From positions 1 to 64,000 of the forward strand of contig NZ_JAJFAT010000004.1 in the NCBI RefSeq assembly GCF_020711195.1: a stretch of DNA of 64,000 nucleotides, in the 5' to 3' direction. The DNA comes from Halanaerobium polyolivorans. GTDB taxonomy: Bacteria; Bacillota; Halanaerobiia; Halanaerobiales; Halanaerobiaceae. The translations under genes were made by a program, and so were the position numbers. Below, in pieces: positions 47,776-56,655 of this stretch; position 1 is the first letter of the stretch; each line of letters opens with the position of its first letter. The notes under the pieces were generated by a model. It worked only from the letters and a program-made list of their open reading frames with translations, was not told the origin of the DNA and made no database searches.

Positions 47776-48810
47776 TTAAATATTTACTGCAGTTAGTTTA
47801 TGACTTAACTTTTTTAGCTTATTCCCATAGCGGAGATCTTCACGCAGATTTGTTAAGACTTTATCTAGCACTTTAAGTTCCTGCATCAATTCTTTTTCTT
47901 CACTTGATGTTTCTATAATATCGATTATCCCACCATTATTGATAATAATCCTTTTATCTCCCATCAAAGCTAAAATGGGATCATGAGTAGCCATTAAAAC
48001 TATCTTTTCTTCACCCACAAGTAATTCAAGTGCTTTTTCTCTATTGATACCAGCATTTTCAATTTCATCAATTAAAATAATGGGAGAAGAACTTAAAATA
48101 GCTGTATCTGCAATCATTAAAGCTCTTGACTGGCCCCCACTTAAACTGGTGATCTGAGCATCACGAGCAAACTGCTCACCTGCCAACTGATTTGCCTCTT
48201 TGAATATTCTTTGCACAACTTCTTTTTGATTATCTATTAAGCGGCTTTCTGCATGCAGATTTAAAAACTCCATAACTGAAAGATCCATAACAAAGTTCAT
48301 GTTTTGAGAAAGCTGGGCAACTAATTTTTTGCCCCCCGAAAAACGCCATTTTTTATCAGGTACTTCATCATTAATTAAAATATGTCTTTCAGTTGGTGTA
48401 TCACCTCTAGCAGTCCACTCTATATCAGCAAGAAGGCGGCTTTTCCCCGAGCCAGTTGGACCTACTATTGAAATGATTTCTCCACTTTTAATATCAAGTT
48501 TTTGATAATTTTCTTTTTCACCCTGCTTATTTTTACCAGCAAGGATTGATAAAAGTCCAACAGTAGAATCATTTTCACCTAAAAATTCCTGCATATTTTT
48601 AATATATGAGGTTAAACTGCTCAGAAGTTCATCTAGATTATACACTAGATCTTCTCTTTCTTCTCTGCTTAGAGAAATGAAGATCTCAGAAATTCTATTT
48701 TCTTTATCTTTAAGCGGAAATTGCTGTTCTTCAAAAAAACTTTCAGCATATGGATATTTTTCTAAAATCTCTTTGATAGTTAATTTTTTTAATTTATTTT
48801 TATTAAGCAT
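47776..48810 (-). CDS. ABC-type ATPase with DUF1858-like N-terminus
   Basis: About 344 residues, cytoplasmic. Residues about 5-45 (LTIKEILEKYPYAESFFEEQQF) look like a degenerate DUF1858 module. After a helical linker comes an ABC ATPase: Walker A GPTGSGKS (117-124), a Q-loop region LSQNMNF, signature LSGGQ (223-227), Walker B IILIDE (to 249) and the switch ATHDPIL (His276). No permease gene is near, so a transport role is doubtful. I choose the ATG at 48810; a GTG at 48819 overlaps its AGGTGA site. It overlaps the GTPase gene by eight bases. Unnamed family. Confidence 0.82.
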   Translation of the reverse strand: MLNKNKLKKLTIKEILEKYPYAESFFEEQQFPLKDKENRISEIFISLSREEREDLVYNLDELLSSLTSYIKNMQEFLGENDSTVGLLSILAGKNKQGEKENYQKLDIKSGEIISIVGPTGSGKSRLLADIEWTARGDTPTERHILINDEVPDKKWRFSGGKKLVAQLSQNMNFVMDLSVMEFLNLHAESRLIDNQKEVVQRIFKEANQLAGEQFARDAQITSLSGGQSRALMIADTAILSSSPIILIDEIENAGINREKALELLVGEEKIVLMATHDPILALMGDKRIIINNGGIIDIIETSSEEKELMQELKVLDKVLTNLREDLRYGNKLKKLSHKLTAVNI

Positions 48811-49504
48811 TTTTATCACCTAAATCTATTTTTTTGACATTGCCAAGCTGGTGTTCTTCACCAATTCTGGTTTCTCCTAAACAATAAGAGCACATAGCAG
48901 AAGGCATAGAAAACCGCATTTTTTTTCCTTTAACAGTTTCAACATCTTCTTTTTGATCATAGAGCAGGGTAGAAAATTCATAGGCTCCCTGACCTGTTAA
49001 ACCATTAATATTCATAACCATCGCTTCAGGGTTAACTGAGCTGACCCGGGAAGCAAAAACCTCCCTTTCTGCCTGAGACACTATATCTCCCTTTGTAATC
49101 ACAACTATATCAGCAGTTTTTAACATCGGTCCTATTTTGCGGGGAGTATTAATCCCACTTAAATTATCTATAACACATACAGCTTTAATATCTTTGATAT
49201 AGGGAGAACATCTATTACATAAACCTGCACTTTCAGTTATCAATAGATCCAGTTCTTTTTCCCTACCCCACTGTACTACTTCTTCAATATTACTAACAAA
49301 ATAGTGGTCAGGACAGAGTGAACCAGAAAGTCCTTTTTTGACAGGCACACCTGCTTTAGCATAAAGCTCATCATCATTTGTATAAAGACAGTCAAATTTT
49401 ACAACTCCGACTTTTAAATCCCGCTCCTGAATTGCTTCTATTGTTTTTAAAATTACTGCGGTTTTTCCAGAAGAAGGAGGTCCAGAAAAAGTTACTAAGT
49501 TCAT
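48803..49504 (-). CDS. HypB/CobW-like P-loop GTPase with CxxC motifs
   Basis: A 233-residue cytoplasmic P-loop protein. Walker A is GPPSSGKT (8-15), a switch region reads KFDCLYTNDDELYAK, TESAGLCNRCSPY (90-102) holds a CxxC in the Walker-B area, TKGD (137-140) is a plausible guanine-specificity motif, and a second CxxC lies at 205-208 (AMCSYCLG). The layout resembles metallochaperone GTPases such as HypB. The Cys pairs suggest metal or cluster binding (inference). It begins directly after the upstream stop and overlaps the ATPase gene. Confidence 0.8.
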   Translation of the reverse strand: MNLVTFSGPPSSGKTAVILKTIEAIQERDLKVGVVKFDCLYTNDDELYAKAGVPVKKGLSGSLCPDHYFVSNIEEVVQWGREKELDLLITESAGLCNRCSPYIKDIKAVCVIDNLSGINTPRKIGPMLKTADIVVITKGDIVSQAEREVFASRVSSVNPEAMVMNINGLTGQGAYEFSTLLYDQKEDVETVKGKKMRFSMPSAMCSYCLGETRIGEEHQLGNVKKIDLGDKNA

Positions 49505-50710
49505 TTACACCACTCCCACTGCATTATTAAATTCTGCTTCTAATTCTTTTAAAAGCTGACCAGGATTTTCTTCTCTTAAGAATTTCCAACCAGGCCACAT
49601 AAATTTAGCATTTTGGGGAAGGTTATTATCAATTCCAGCTAAAACACTTGGGAAAAGGCCCTGTTCAGACAAAATTCTACCAATTTTCTCTGAAGCCATT
49701 AAGTCAATTATTTTTTTCAGCTTCTGCTTCTTTTGCTTTTTACTTAACATGAAAATTGGTGAAATCACTGCACCATCTTCTGGCCAAATAAACTGCATAT
49801 GGGGAAAACGCTTAGCCATTCTAGTAAAGAAATAAGGCATTATTGTTACTGCAGCCTGATTCTGAGCTTTACGCCCACCCTCTTTGATCATCTGTGAGGG
49901 GTGTTGTGCTTTCTGCATTGAGCGTCCTAATTTTCGTACTCCTTCTTTACCATAGCTTTTATAGATATTTAATAAGATTGCATTAAAAAGGTCAAAATCA
50001 CTAACAGGTAAACTGACACTATTGGCAAATTCTTCACTCATTACTTCTTCCCAGCTTCTGGGAATATCTCTACCATTTAGTTCTTCTTCATTAACTAAAA
50101 ATACAGCTGGTACTATTGATAAAACAGAATAATCACCTTCAGGATCAAGCAGATCTATATTCTGCTCTTCGAAGTCACTATTTAATTTTTCAATTCCAGT
50201 TGCATCTGCAAAAACATCCTGTCTGCGGAAGCGATCCATTAAATCACGGTCAAAGAAAAGATCAAATCCAGCCGAAATAAAAATATCAAAAAGCTCATCT
50301 TCTGATTCAATATCCTCAAAACCATTTTTTAACCACTCTAAACCCTGTGAGGCAGATTTTAAATCAAGTTCTAGATTATAATCTATTTCACCTCTGATTT
50401 TCTCTAACTCCTCAGTAAGGGAATTTTTTACAGGACAGGGAAGTGAACCTGCAACCCTGATTGTTTCTGACTGAGAATTATTTTGGCTGTTTTCTCTAAC
50501 TGCTGATTCCATTAATTCTACAAGTTTAGCCAAATCAATATTTTTTAAAGCTGCTGCCTGTTTTAAAGATATTTTAGAACCAAAGTCTTTTCTTTTCTTT
50601 TCATTATCAAGCTGATTAAATCCTTTATTAGTTAAAACAGAGATTACTGCGGGATACTTTTCTGTTATTTGGTATAAATTATCATTTACATTAATATTTA
50701 AGTTCTTCAT
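49505..50710 (-). CDS. DUF1858 plus cytosolic substrate-binding-like protein
   Basis: About 401 residues. Residues about 4-72 (NVNDNLYQITEKYPAVISVLTNKGF, ISLKQAAALKNIDLAKLVELM) match the DUF1858 / hybrid-cluster-protein-associated domain but lack its CxxC. A type-2 periplasmic-binding-protein-like domain follows (IRVAGSLPCPV, FDIFISAGFDLFFD, SWEEVMSEEFANSVSLP, AAVTIMPYFFTRMA, FPSVLAGIDNN). There is no signal peptide or lipobox, so it should stay in the cytoplasm, which is odd for this fold. First gene of the cassette, with a Crp-type site upstream. I prefer the ATG at 50710 over 50722, which abuts the AAAGGAG site. Confidence 0.78.
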   Translation of the reverse strand: MKNLNINVNDNLYQITEKYPAVISVLTNKGFNQLDNEKKRKDFGSKISLKQAAALKNIDLAKLVELMESAVRENSQNNSQSETIRVAGSLPCPVKNSLTEELEKIRGEIDYNLELDLKSASQGLEWLKNGFEDIESEDELFDIFISAGFDLFFDRDLMDRFRRQDVFADATGIEKLNSDFEEQNIDLLDPEGDYSVLSIVPAVFLVNEEELNGRDIPRSWEEVMSEEFANSVSLPVSDFDLFNAILLNIYKSYGKEGVRKLGRSMQKAQHPSQMIKEGGRKAQNQAAVTIMPYFFTRMAKRFPHMQFIWPEDGAVISPIFMLSKKQKKQKLKKIIDLMASEKIGRILSEQGLFPSVLAGIDNNLPQNAKFMWPGWKFLREENPGQLLKELEAEFNNAVGVV

Positions 50711-50745
50711 TATTTTTAACATCTCCTTTAATTTTCATTATCTAA

Positions 50746-50751
50746 AGTATA
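50746..50751 (-). promoter_or_regulatory. -10 box of the cassette promoter
   Basis: TATACT on the minus strand. There is no good -35 hexamer 16-18 bases upstream, which fits a promoter that depends on an activator. Confidence 0.5.
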
Positions 50752-50772
50752 GCATTCTACTCAGGTTTGTAC

Positions 50773-50788
50773 TGTGATACAGCTCACT
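50773..50788. promoter_or_regulatory. Crp/Fnr-type site in the cassette-regulator divergent region
   Basis: TGTGA-TACAGC-TCACT, nine of ten half-site bases of the CRP/HcpR palindrome. Its centre is 41.5 bases from the start predicted from the -10 box of the minus-strand cassette, the classic class II activator position. It could also affect the divergent regulator gene. The remaining bases to 50916 contain a TATAAT near 50870 but no clear -35. Confidence 0.65.
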
Positions 50789-50916
50789 CTGTTTAAAATT
50801 TTTTAAAATCTACAAAAAAGTACAGTTTTCTTGCAATTAATGTTCTAATTTAATATCATTAAATTCGTAGATATAATTATACTAAAAATAACTAATAATT
50901 TAAACGGGGTGAGAAA

Positions 50917-51585
50917 ATGAGTATTGTCAAGGATATACCCTTTTTTAGCTCACTTACAAATAGTGAAATAGAGTTAATCGACCAGATTGTTATAAAAAGA
51001 ACCTTCAAAAAAGGAGAGTATATTTTTTTCGAGGGAGAAAAGGGAGATAAATTTTATATAATTGAAGAAGGCCAGGTTAAATTAATTAAAATGATAGCAA
51101 ACGGTGATGAGCAAATATTAAATATTTTTTCTAAAAATGATATTATAGCTGAAATAGTAGCCTTTGATAAGGGTAATTACCCTGCCTCCGCTGTTACCAT
51201 GTCTAAAACCCGGGTTTTAGTTTTTGAACAAGAAAGATTAGAAGAATTGATTTTAGACCACCCCCAAATAGCCGTCAAGCTTTTAAGAGAAATGAGCCAC
51301 CGTCTGCGGAGAGCCCAGGAAAATGTGAGGGATTTAGCCTTAAAAGACAGTTCTGCTCGAGTAGCAGGTCTGCTTGTCTTTCTAGCTAGAAGATATGGGG
51401 AAAAGAAAAAAGATAAAATAGTACTTGATCTTTCACTAACTCAAAAAGAACTGGCAAATATGATAGGCAGCAGTCGTGAAACAGTTTCTAGAGTTTTAGC
51501 TAAGTTTGAAAACCAAAAACTTATTAAAACTTCTCGTAAAAAAATTTATATTTTTGAATTAGATAAATTAAAAGAGGTAGAATAA
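50917..51585 (+). CDS. Crp/Fnr-family transcriptional regulator (HcpR-like)
   Basis: A 222-residue regulator. A cyclic-nucleotide-binding-like sensor domain (about 5-115: FKKGEYIFFEGEKGDKFYIIEEGQVKL) is followed by a long dimer helix and a winged helix (about 173-203: LTQKELANMIGSSRETVSRVLAKFENQKLI). The recognition helix carries RETVSR (187-192), as in E. coli CRP (RETVGR), predicting TGTGA half-sites. The protein has no cysteine, so it is not an Fe-S FNR. Sites of that type lie upstream of the divergent cassette and of hcp, so I infer an HcpR-like role. Confidence 0.88.
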   Translation: MSIVKDIPFFSSLTNSEIELIDQIVIKRTFKKGEYIFFEGEKGDKFYIIEEGQVKLIKMIANGDEQILNIFSKNDIIAEIVAFDKGNYPASAVTMSKTRVLVFEQERLEELILDHPQIAVKLLREMSHRLRRAQENVRDLALKDSSARVAGLLVFLARRYGEKKKDKIVLDLSLTQKELANMIGSSRETVSRVLAKFENQKLIKTSRKKIYIFELDKLKEVE

Positions 51586-51602
51586 TTTCAAGCACAAATA
51601 TG

Positions 51603-51631
51603 AAAAGTCCTGATATTATATCAGGACTTTT
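51603..51631. terminator. Bidirectional terminator between convergent genes
   Basis: A perfect 13-bp stem AAAAGTCCTGATA with TATCAGGACTTTT around a three-base loop. It ends in T4 on the plus strand and equally on the minus strand, serving both the regulator and the MBL-rhodanese gene. Confidence 0.9.
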
Positions 51632-51656
51632 AATGATTTAATTTATATATTATCTG

Positions 51657-53045
51657 CTATTTTTTAATTTTGAGTATACATTTAGATTCAGCCCAGGCAG
51701 TTAAACCACCTAAAACAACTTTGACCTCAGCTTCTAGCTTAGCATTGATCAAACTGGCAGCAGTCATAGATCTAATTCCACTCCCACAGAATATAAATAT
51801 ATCTTTTTTAGAATCTAGCTTAGCTAGATAATTATTTAAATCTGCCTGAAGATCATTTAATGGAATCTCTACTGCACTTTCAAGATATCCTTCTTCCTCT
51901 TTTTCCTCTTCTTTTCTAATATCAAGTAATAAGTATTGATCTTTATTTTTATCTTTTATAAAATCACAAAAACCACTAATATTTGCTGTAGTAACTGAAC
52001 TGCTTTCTTTAGCTGCCATATTCCAGCTTAACATTCCTCTGTAAAGATAACCTTCTATGTTCTCATAACCCATTCTATAAAGAGTTCTAATCGTCTCTTC
52101 TGGATAACTACCATCACTAACCAATAAGATCTTTTTATCTGTTGCTATAAACCAACCAATAAAACTAGCCAGGATATTATCCCGCAAAAACAAAGCTGAT
52201 GGTACATGAGCACTGGCAAAATCACTTTCACTTCTAATATCAATCACTACATGATCTTTTTGAGCAGCTTTTTCTTCAAATATATTCGCTTTTAAAGCTT
52301 TTACAAATGGTAAGTCTGTTCTTGCTGGAGCTGCTAAGTTTGCAGCTTCCATAGCTTTAAAATACTGAGGTTTTGCTTCCATTTCTCCTACTTCACTAAC
52401 AAATTCTGCTTTGCTTTGATACTGAAGATAAGGATTCGACTTTTTCTCGATGCCGATAGTTGTCATTTCTCTATCTGCTATTTGACTACCACATACTGAG
52501 CCGGCACCATGAGCTGGACAAACTATTACTCCATCTCCGAGCGGCATTATCTTATTATAAAGAGAATCATAAAGCAGAGCTGCAATTTCTGGAATATTTT
52601 CTTCTCCATAAAAATCAATCCTGCCAACATCATTTGCAAAAAGTATATCACCAGTAAAAATCATCCAGGGCTGATCATCATAATCATTTAAAATATAAGA
52701 ATGAGAACCTTTGGTATGGCCTGGTGTATGAAGGGCTTCTATACTCAACCTTCCTAATTTATACTTTTTATCTTGCTCAACTTCTTTACCATATTTGTAA
52801 TCTAATTCTCCATCAGCATGCAAAATCTCAGCTCCTGTTACAGAAGCTAAAGCTTTAGAGCCAATAATATAATCTTCATTACGATGGGTCTCAAAAATAT
52901 ATTTTATTTCTGCCCCTTCTTTTTCTGCTTCTTCTAGATAAATATCTATATCTCTTCTTGGATCTATAACAGCTGCTTCATTTTCATCACCAATAAAATA
53001 AGAAAAGTGAGCTAAACCTTTGGACTTAATTTTTTTATAAAACAT
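51657..53045 (-). CDS. MBL-fold/rhodanese fusion protein
   Basis: A 462-residue cytoplasmic protein with an N-terminal metallo-beta-lactamase fold (about 1-240) and two rhodanese domains (about 265-350 and 365-460). Metal-site motifs are HRNEDY (54-59) where HxHxDH is usual, then TPGHTKGS (His110), FTGD (Asp133) and CPAHG. The first rhodanese has no Cys in its active loop (VSDGSYPEE); the second does (FCGSGIRS, Cys420). Such fusions act in persulfide and sulfide handling. The His-to-Asn and His-to-Tyr changes leave its metal site and activity uncertain. Single gene. Confidence 0.85.
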   Translation of the reverse strand: MFYKKIKSKGLAHFSYFIGDENEAAVIDPRRDIDIYLEEAEKEGAEIKYIFETHRNEDYIIGSKALASVTGAEILHADGELDYKYGKEVEQDKKYKLGRLSIEALHTPGHTKGSHSYILNDYDDQPWMIFTGDILFANDVGRIDFYGEENIPEIAALLYDSLYNKIMPLGDGVIVCPAHGAGSVCGSQIADREMTTIGIEKKSNPYLQYQSKAEFVSEVGEMEAKPQYFKAMEAANLAAPARTDLPFVKALKANIFEEKAAQKDHVVIDIRSESDFASAHVPSALFLRDNILASFIGWFIATDKKILLVSDGSYPEETIRTLYRMGYENIEGYLYRGMLSWNMAAKESSSVTTANISGFCDFIKDKNKDQYLLLDIRKEEEKEEEGYLESAVEIPLNDLQADLNNYLAKLDSKKDIFIFCGSGIRSMTAASLINAKLEAEVKVVLGGLTAWAESKCILKIKK

Positions 53046-53140
53046 TTTTTCCTCCTCTGACTTATAATCTTACTTTTTTAAAAATATAATAAATTCTAAT
53101 TAATTTATTCTATATTAGAAGCTTAATACCTGCAATTAAT

Positions 53141-54553
53141 TTACAGATTATATAAACCGGTCATTTTTTCTACAGTTAGAAGCTCTTCTAACTGAGCTTC
53201 TGACAATAGTCCCTCCTCAACAATTAACTCTTTAATATTTTTATTATCATCCTTTAAAACTTTCTTTGCTATTTTAACTGCATTATCATAGCCAATATGA
53301 GGAACCAAAGCAGTTAATTGAGCTAAACTACCTTCTAAAAGTTCTCGACAGCGTTCCGGATTTGCTTCAACTTTAGTAATAGTTTTATTTATAAAAATAT
53401 CAATCCCATTTGTCATTTCTTCAATCATAGTTAAGAGGTGATGAGCTATACTTGGGGCAAAAGCATTTAATTCTAACTGTCCTTCTTTGGCAGCTAAAGT
53501 TATAGCCTGATCACCGGAGATTACCTCTATTACCAGCTGATTTATCATTTCACAAATTACCGGGTTAACCTTACCCGGCATAATAGATGAACCTGCCTGG
53601 ACTTCACTTAATGAGATCTCAGCTAAACCACCTTTGGGACCTGAAGCAAGTAGTCTTAAGTCATTAGCGATTTTATTAAGATTAACTGCTGCAGATTTTA
53701 ATAAACCTGAAACTTCAACAAAAATATCCATGTTCTGGGTGATATCAATCATATTTTCTGAATGGGCCAAGCTTAGACCACTTACAGCTCTAATGTTTTT
53801 AGCTATTTTATAAATATATGCCCAGCTAGTATTAAGACCTGTGCCAACAGCTGTACCACCTAAGTTTATCTTTTTTAAGCGATCGGTAATTTTATATAAT
53901 CTCCATCTATCTCTATTAACTGCTTCTGCATAAGCTGAAAATTCTTGACCTAAGGTGATTGGTACTGCATCTTGAAGTTGGGTCCGGGCCAGCTTTATCA
54001 CTCCTGCAAATTCTTTTTCCTTTTTCTGTAAAGCATCCTGTAAATTAGCTATTGACTCAGTTAATTTTTTAAGTAAGTTTAAAACAGCAATTCTTAAAGC
54101 TGTAGGATAGACATCATTTGTAGATTGGCCTTTATTAACATCATCATTAGGATGGAGGTATTTGTATTCTCCCTTTTGATGACCCATAATTTCTAAAGCT
54201 CTATTTGCGATTATCTCATTGACCATCATATTGCTTGAAGTTCCTGCACCACCCTGCAGAGCATCTAATTTAAAAAGATGATCAAACTCACCCTCAATAA
54301 TTTCTTGAGCTGCACTTTTTATTGCCTCAGCTTTATCTGTTTCTAAAAGATCTATTTCTTGATTTGTTTGGGCAGCAGCATATTTAATCATAGCAATACT
54401 TTTTATTAAATCAGGATGCACTTTTTTTCTGCTAAGAGAAAAGTTTTCTAGAGCCCTAATAGTATTAATACCAAAATATGATTCAGCTGCAAGCTTTTTT
54501 TCACCTATACTGTCTGATTCAATTCTATAATTGTTTTTAGTATCCTTTTTCAT
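53141..54553 (-). CDS. aspA: Aspartate ammonia-lyase
   Basis: A 470-residue enzyme of the fumarase/aspartase superfamily, releasing ammonia from aspartate to give fumarate. ESDSIGEKKLAAESYFGINT, GGAGTSSNMMVNEIIANRA, NDDVNKGQSTNDVYPTA and the signature GSSIMPGKVNPV are present. Fumarase C would be the alternative, but the KGQSTNDVYPT context and overall pattern favour aspartase. It has its own promoter at 54577-54604; no clear terminator is visible after it. Confidence 0.9.
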   Translation of the reverse strand: MKKDTKNNYRIESDSIGEKKLAAESYFGINTIRALENFSLSRKKVHPDLIKSIAMIKYAAAQTNQEIDLLETDKAEAIKSAAQEIIEGEFDHLFKLDALQGGAGTSSNMMVNEIIANRALEIMGHQKGEYKYLHPNDDVNKGQSTNDVYPTALRIAVLNLLKKLTESIANLQDALQKKEKEFAGVIKLARTQLQDAVPITLGQEFSAYAEAVNRDRWRLYKITDRLKKINLGGTAVGTGLNTSWAYIYKIAKNIRAVSGLSLAHSENMIDITQNMDIFVEVSGLLKSAAVNLNKIANDLRLLASGPKGGLAEISLSEVQAGSSIMPGKVNPVICEMINQLVIEVISGDQAITLAAKEGQLELNAFAPSIAHHLLTMIEEMTNGIDIFINKTITKVEANPERCRELLEGSLAQLTALVPHIGYDNAVKIAKKVLKDDNKNIKELIVEEGLLSEAQLEELLTVEKMTGLYNL

Positions 54554-54576
54554 TTATTAACACTCCTGATTCATTT

Positions 54577-54604
54577 AATATAATTTTTAAAAAAATGCAG
54601 TCAA
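54577..54604 (-). promoter_or_regulatory. Promoter of aspA
   Basis: TTGACT, 16-base spacer, TATATT on the minus strand. The rest of the gap up to 54734 shows no other signal. Confidence 0.65.
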
Positions 54605-54734
54605 TTTTTTTCTCAGATTGGGGTTTTTAATTAAATAAGGTAATTATTGCTATTTATTCTAACAGAATATCAAAAAATATTCAAGATTTGAGCTATTTAA
54701 ATTTTTAAAGCTTAAATAAATTTAAAATGATTAA

Positions 54735-54770
54735 AAAGAAAAAGGACTGCTTTAACAGCCCTTTTTCTTT
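54735..54770 (-). terminator. Rho-independent terminator of the phosphonate-type transporter operon
   Basis: Minus strand: AAAGAAAAAGG-G-CTG, six-base loop, CAG-T-CCTTTTTCTTT with continuing T. Confidence 0.88.
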
Positions 54771-54786
54771 GAGTATAAAATTAGAT

Positions 54787-55758
54787 TTATTCACCTAATA
54801 GTTCAGCTACTGCTTCACTACCAGCTCTAATAGTTCTTTGAACTTCCCAGTCTTCTTTATAGTTTATTTCTACAAAACGATCTTCATCTTCCCATTGTTG
54901 AGTGAGCATTGTTCCTTCCCAATCAAAGTTGAGGAATGCTTCTTTAATTCTTTGCTGTAAATCGGGATGTAGTTTATGGGTTACACCATATGCAGTAGAT
55001 GGAAATAGTGGTGACTCATAAACGGTTTTAAGCCAGCCAGAAGGATCTTCAATCCGATCCCCTTCATACATTCTACCAATTACAACATCTGCAACCGGAG
55101 CTGCAATATAATCTTCATGATAAACTCCTAAAATAGAGTTATCATGAGAACCAGAGAAGGTATAATCATAGTCGCGGCCAGGTAGCATATCAAATTCTTC
55201 ATATAAAAGAGCTCGAGGAGCAAAAAAGCCTGAACCTGATGATTCAGAAACAAAAGGAATTTCTCTTCCTCTTAAATCTTCTACTGTATCAATATCACTG
55301 TCCTGTCTAGTAATTATAGCCATCCGATAACCTATCATACCATCCTCATCACCCATTGCTGTTTGAGGTACAAAACCAGCTTTATTAACAGCATCCTGAA
55401 CTGCTCCTGAAGCAAAACCAGATACATGAAGTCTTCCTGCCCGCATTGCTTCAACCTGGGCAGCATAACTTTGAACTCCAAAATAGCGAACTGGACGATC
55501 CAGCTCATTAGAAAGATGTTCGGTAAAATCTGCAAATACCTCTTCATATACTGCAGGATCTTCAACAGGAGAATAGGCAAAAATTATAACACTTGGATCA
55601 AGCCATTCAGATTCATCTGCCGGTGGATCTGCTACCATATCTCCATCTTCATCGCTATAGCGAGGATCTAATTGAGATGCCTCAACTGCAGCTAGAGCAA
55701 AAAAGGAAGCCGCAAAAATCATTATTAGCATTATTATAAATATCTTTTTAAATCTCAT
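54787..55758 (-). CDS. phnD: Phosphonate/phosphite-type ABC substrate-binding protein
   Basis: About 323 residues with a signal peptide (MRFKKIFIIMLIMIFAASFFALAA). The PhnD-type domain has DPAVYEEVFADFTEHLSNEL, VRYFGVQSYAAQVEAMRAGRLHVSGFASG, REIPFVSESSGSGFFAPRALL and ADVVIGRMYEGDRI. No lipobox Cys is visible. It binds phosphonate, phosphite or a related oxyanion outside the inner membrane. I choose the ATG at 55758, with GGAGGAG nine bases upstream. Last gene of phnC-phnE-phnE-phnD. Confidence 0.88.
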   Translation of the reverse strand: MRFKKIFIIMLIMIFAASFFALAAVEASQLDPRYSDEDGDMVADPPADESEWLDPSVIIFAYSPVEDPAVYEEVFADFTEHLSNELDRPVRYFGVQSYAAQVEAMRAGRLHVSGFASGAVQDAVNKAGFVPQTAMGDEDGMIGYRMAIITRQDSDIDTVEDLRGREIPFVSESSGSGFFAPRALLYEEFDMLPGRDYDYTFSGSHDNSILGVYHEDYIAAPVADVVIGRMYEGDRIEDPSGWLKTVYESPLFPSTAYGVTHKLHPDLQQRIKEAFLNFDWEGTMLTQQWEDEDRFVEINYKEDWEVQRTIRAGSEAVAELLGE

Positions 55759-55842
55759 TTTAATTTTCTCCTCCTTGTTATTATTTGATTTGATCAAGAC
55801 TATAGATAATTTTTTATCACCCCACTTTTAAACTTAAATAAT

Positions 55843-56655
55843 TTAAGCCACTGCTTCTCTAGCCTTTGCTGAAACCCACTCGGCAATAAATACTGTTATT
55901 AAAATTGTAATCAGTACCATAATAGCCTGATCCCAGCGCAGCCTATTAATAGCAGAATTTAATAAAAAGCCAATTCCACCTCCACCAACAATTCCAATTA
56001 TTGTTGACTCTCTGATATTTATTTCCCAGCGGTAAACAGAAACCCCTACAAAAGAAGGCATTAGCTGGGGAATATAACCATATAAAAAAACCTGAGCTTT
56101 AGAAGCACCTGTTGCCTTAATAGCTTCTATAGGTTCTTGATCAATTTCTTCTATAGTTTCATAAAATAATTTTGAAATCATGCCAACTCCTCGCACTGCA
56201 ATAGCAAGCATCCCGGCAAACAAACCTGGGCCAACCACTTGAACTATTATTAAAGCCCAGATCAAACTATTAACAGATCTAGAAGTAACTATTATAGTCA
56301 GGGCAATACCCCTTACAATTCGATGAGGAGTTGTGTTTTGAGCTGCCATAACTGCTATTGGAACAGATATTACAGCAGCTAGTACAGTTCCAAAAACAGC
56401 CAAATTAATTGTATCCCAAAGTGCAGGTAATATTCTATTTGTATATGCTAGATCAGGAGGAAACATTCTTGTTACAAAATCCATTGCCTGTGTTGGAGCA
56501 TCTAAAACAAAAGGCCACATTGTAGCATCAGAGATGAATTTTGAGGCGATTAAAAACACCGTCAACCCCGCCAAAAATAACAAAAATCTTTTTAGAGATT
56601 CTTCTCTACTTCTAAATACCCACTCACTTTTATTATCTGTATTTTTCCAGGGCAT
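55843..56655 (-). CDS. phnE: Phosphonate-type ABC permease (second copy)
   Basis: A 270-residue inner-membrane permease with about six hydrophobic segments and the EAA loop EAIKATGASKAQVFLYGYIPQLMPSFVG that contacts the ATPase. It shares layout with the preceding permease, including INIRESTIIGIVGGGGIGFLLN. It starts within one base of the end of the other permease gene and probably forms a heterodimer with it. Confidence 0.9.
   Translation of the reverse strand: MPWKNTDNKSEWVFRSREESLKRFLLFLAGLTVFLIASKFISDATMWPFVLDAPTQAMDFVTRMFPPDLAYTNRILPALWDTINLAVFGTVLAAVISVPIAVMAAQNTTPHRIVRGIALTIIVTSRSVNSLIWALIIVQVVGPGLFAGMLAIAVRGVGMISKLFYETIEEIDQEPIEAIKATGASKAQVFLYGYIPQLMPSFVGVSVYRWEINIRESTIIGIVGGGGIGFLLNSAINRLRWDQAIMVLITILITVFIAEWVSAKAREAVA

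Noticed and set aside
47776-50710. Ordinary Fe3+-type ABC importer
   Set aside because: There is no permease gene, the binding-protein-like member has no signal peptide, and the middle gene is a GTPase with CxxC motifs.
50917-51585. FNR-type oxygen-sensing Fe-S regulator
   Set aside because: The protein has no cysteine at all, so it cannot bind an FNR-type [4Fe-4S] cluster.
55335-55580. Minus-strand open frame in another phase inside phnD
   Set aside because: phnD covers this region with clear family motifs; the alternative frame has no start signal.
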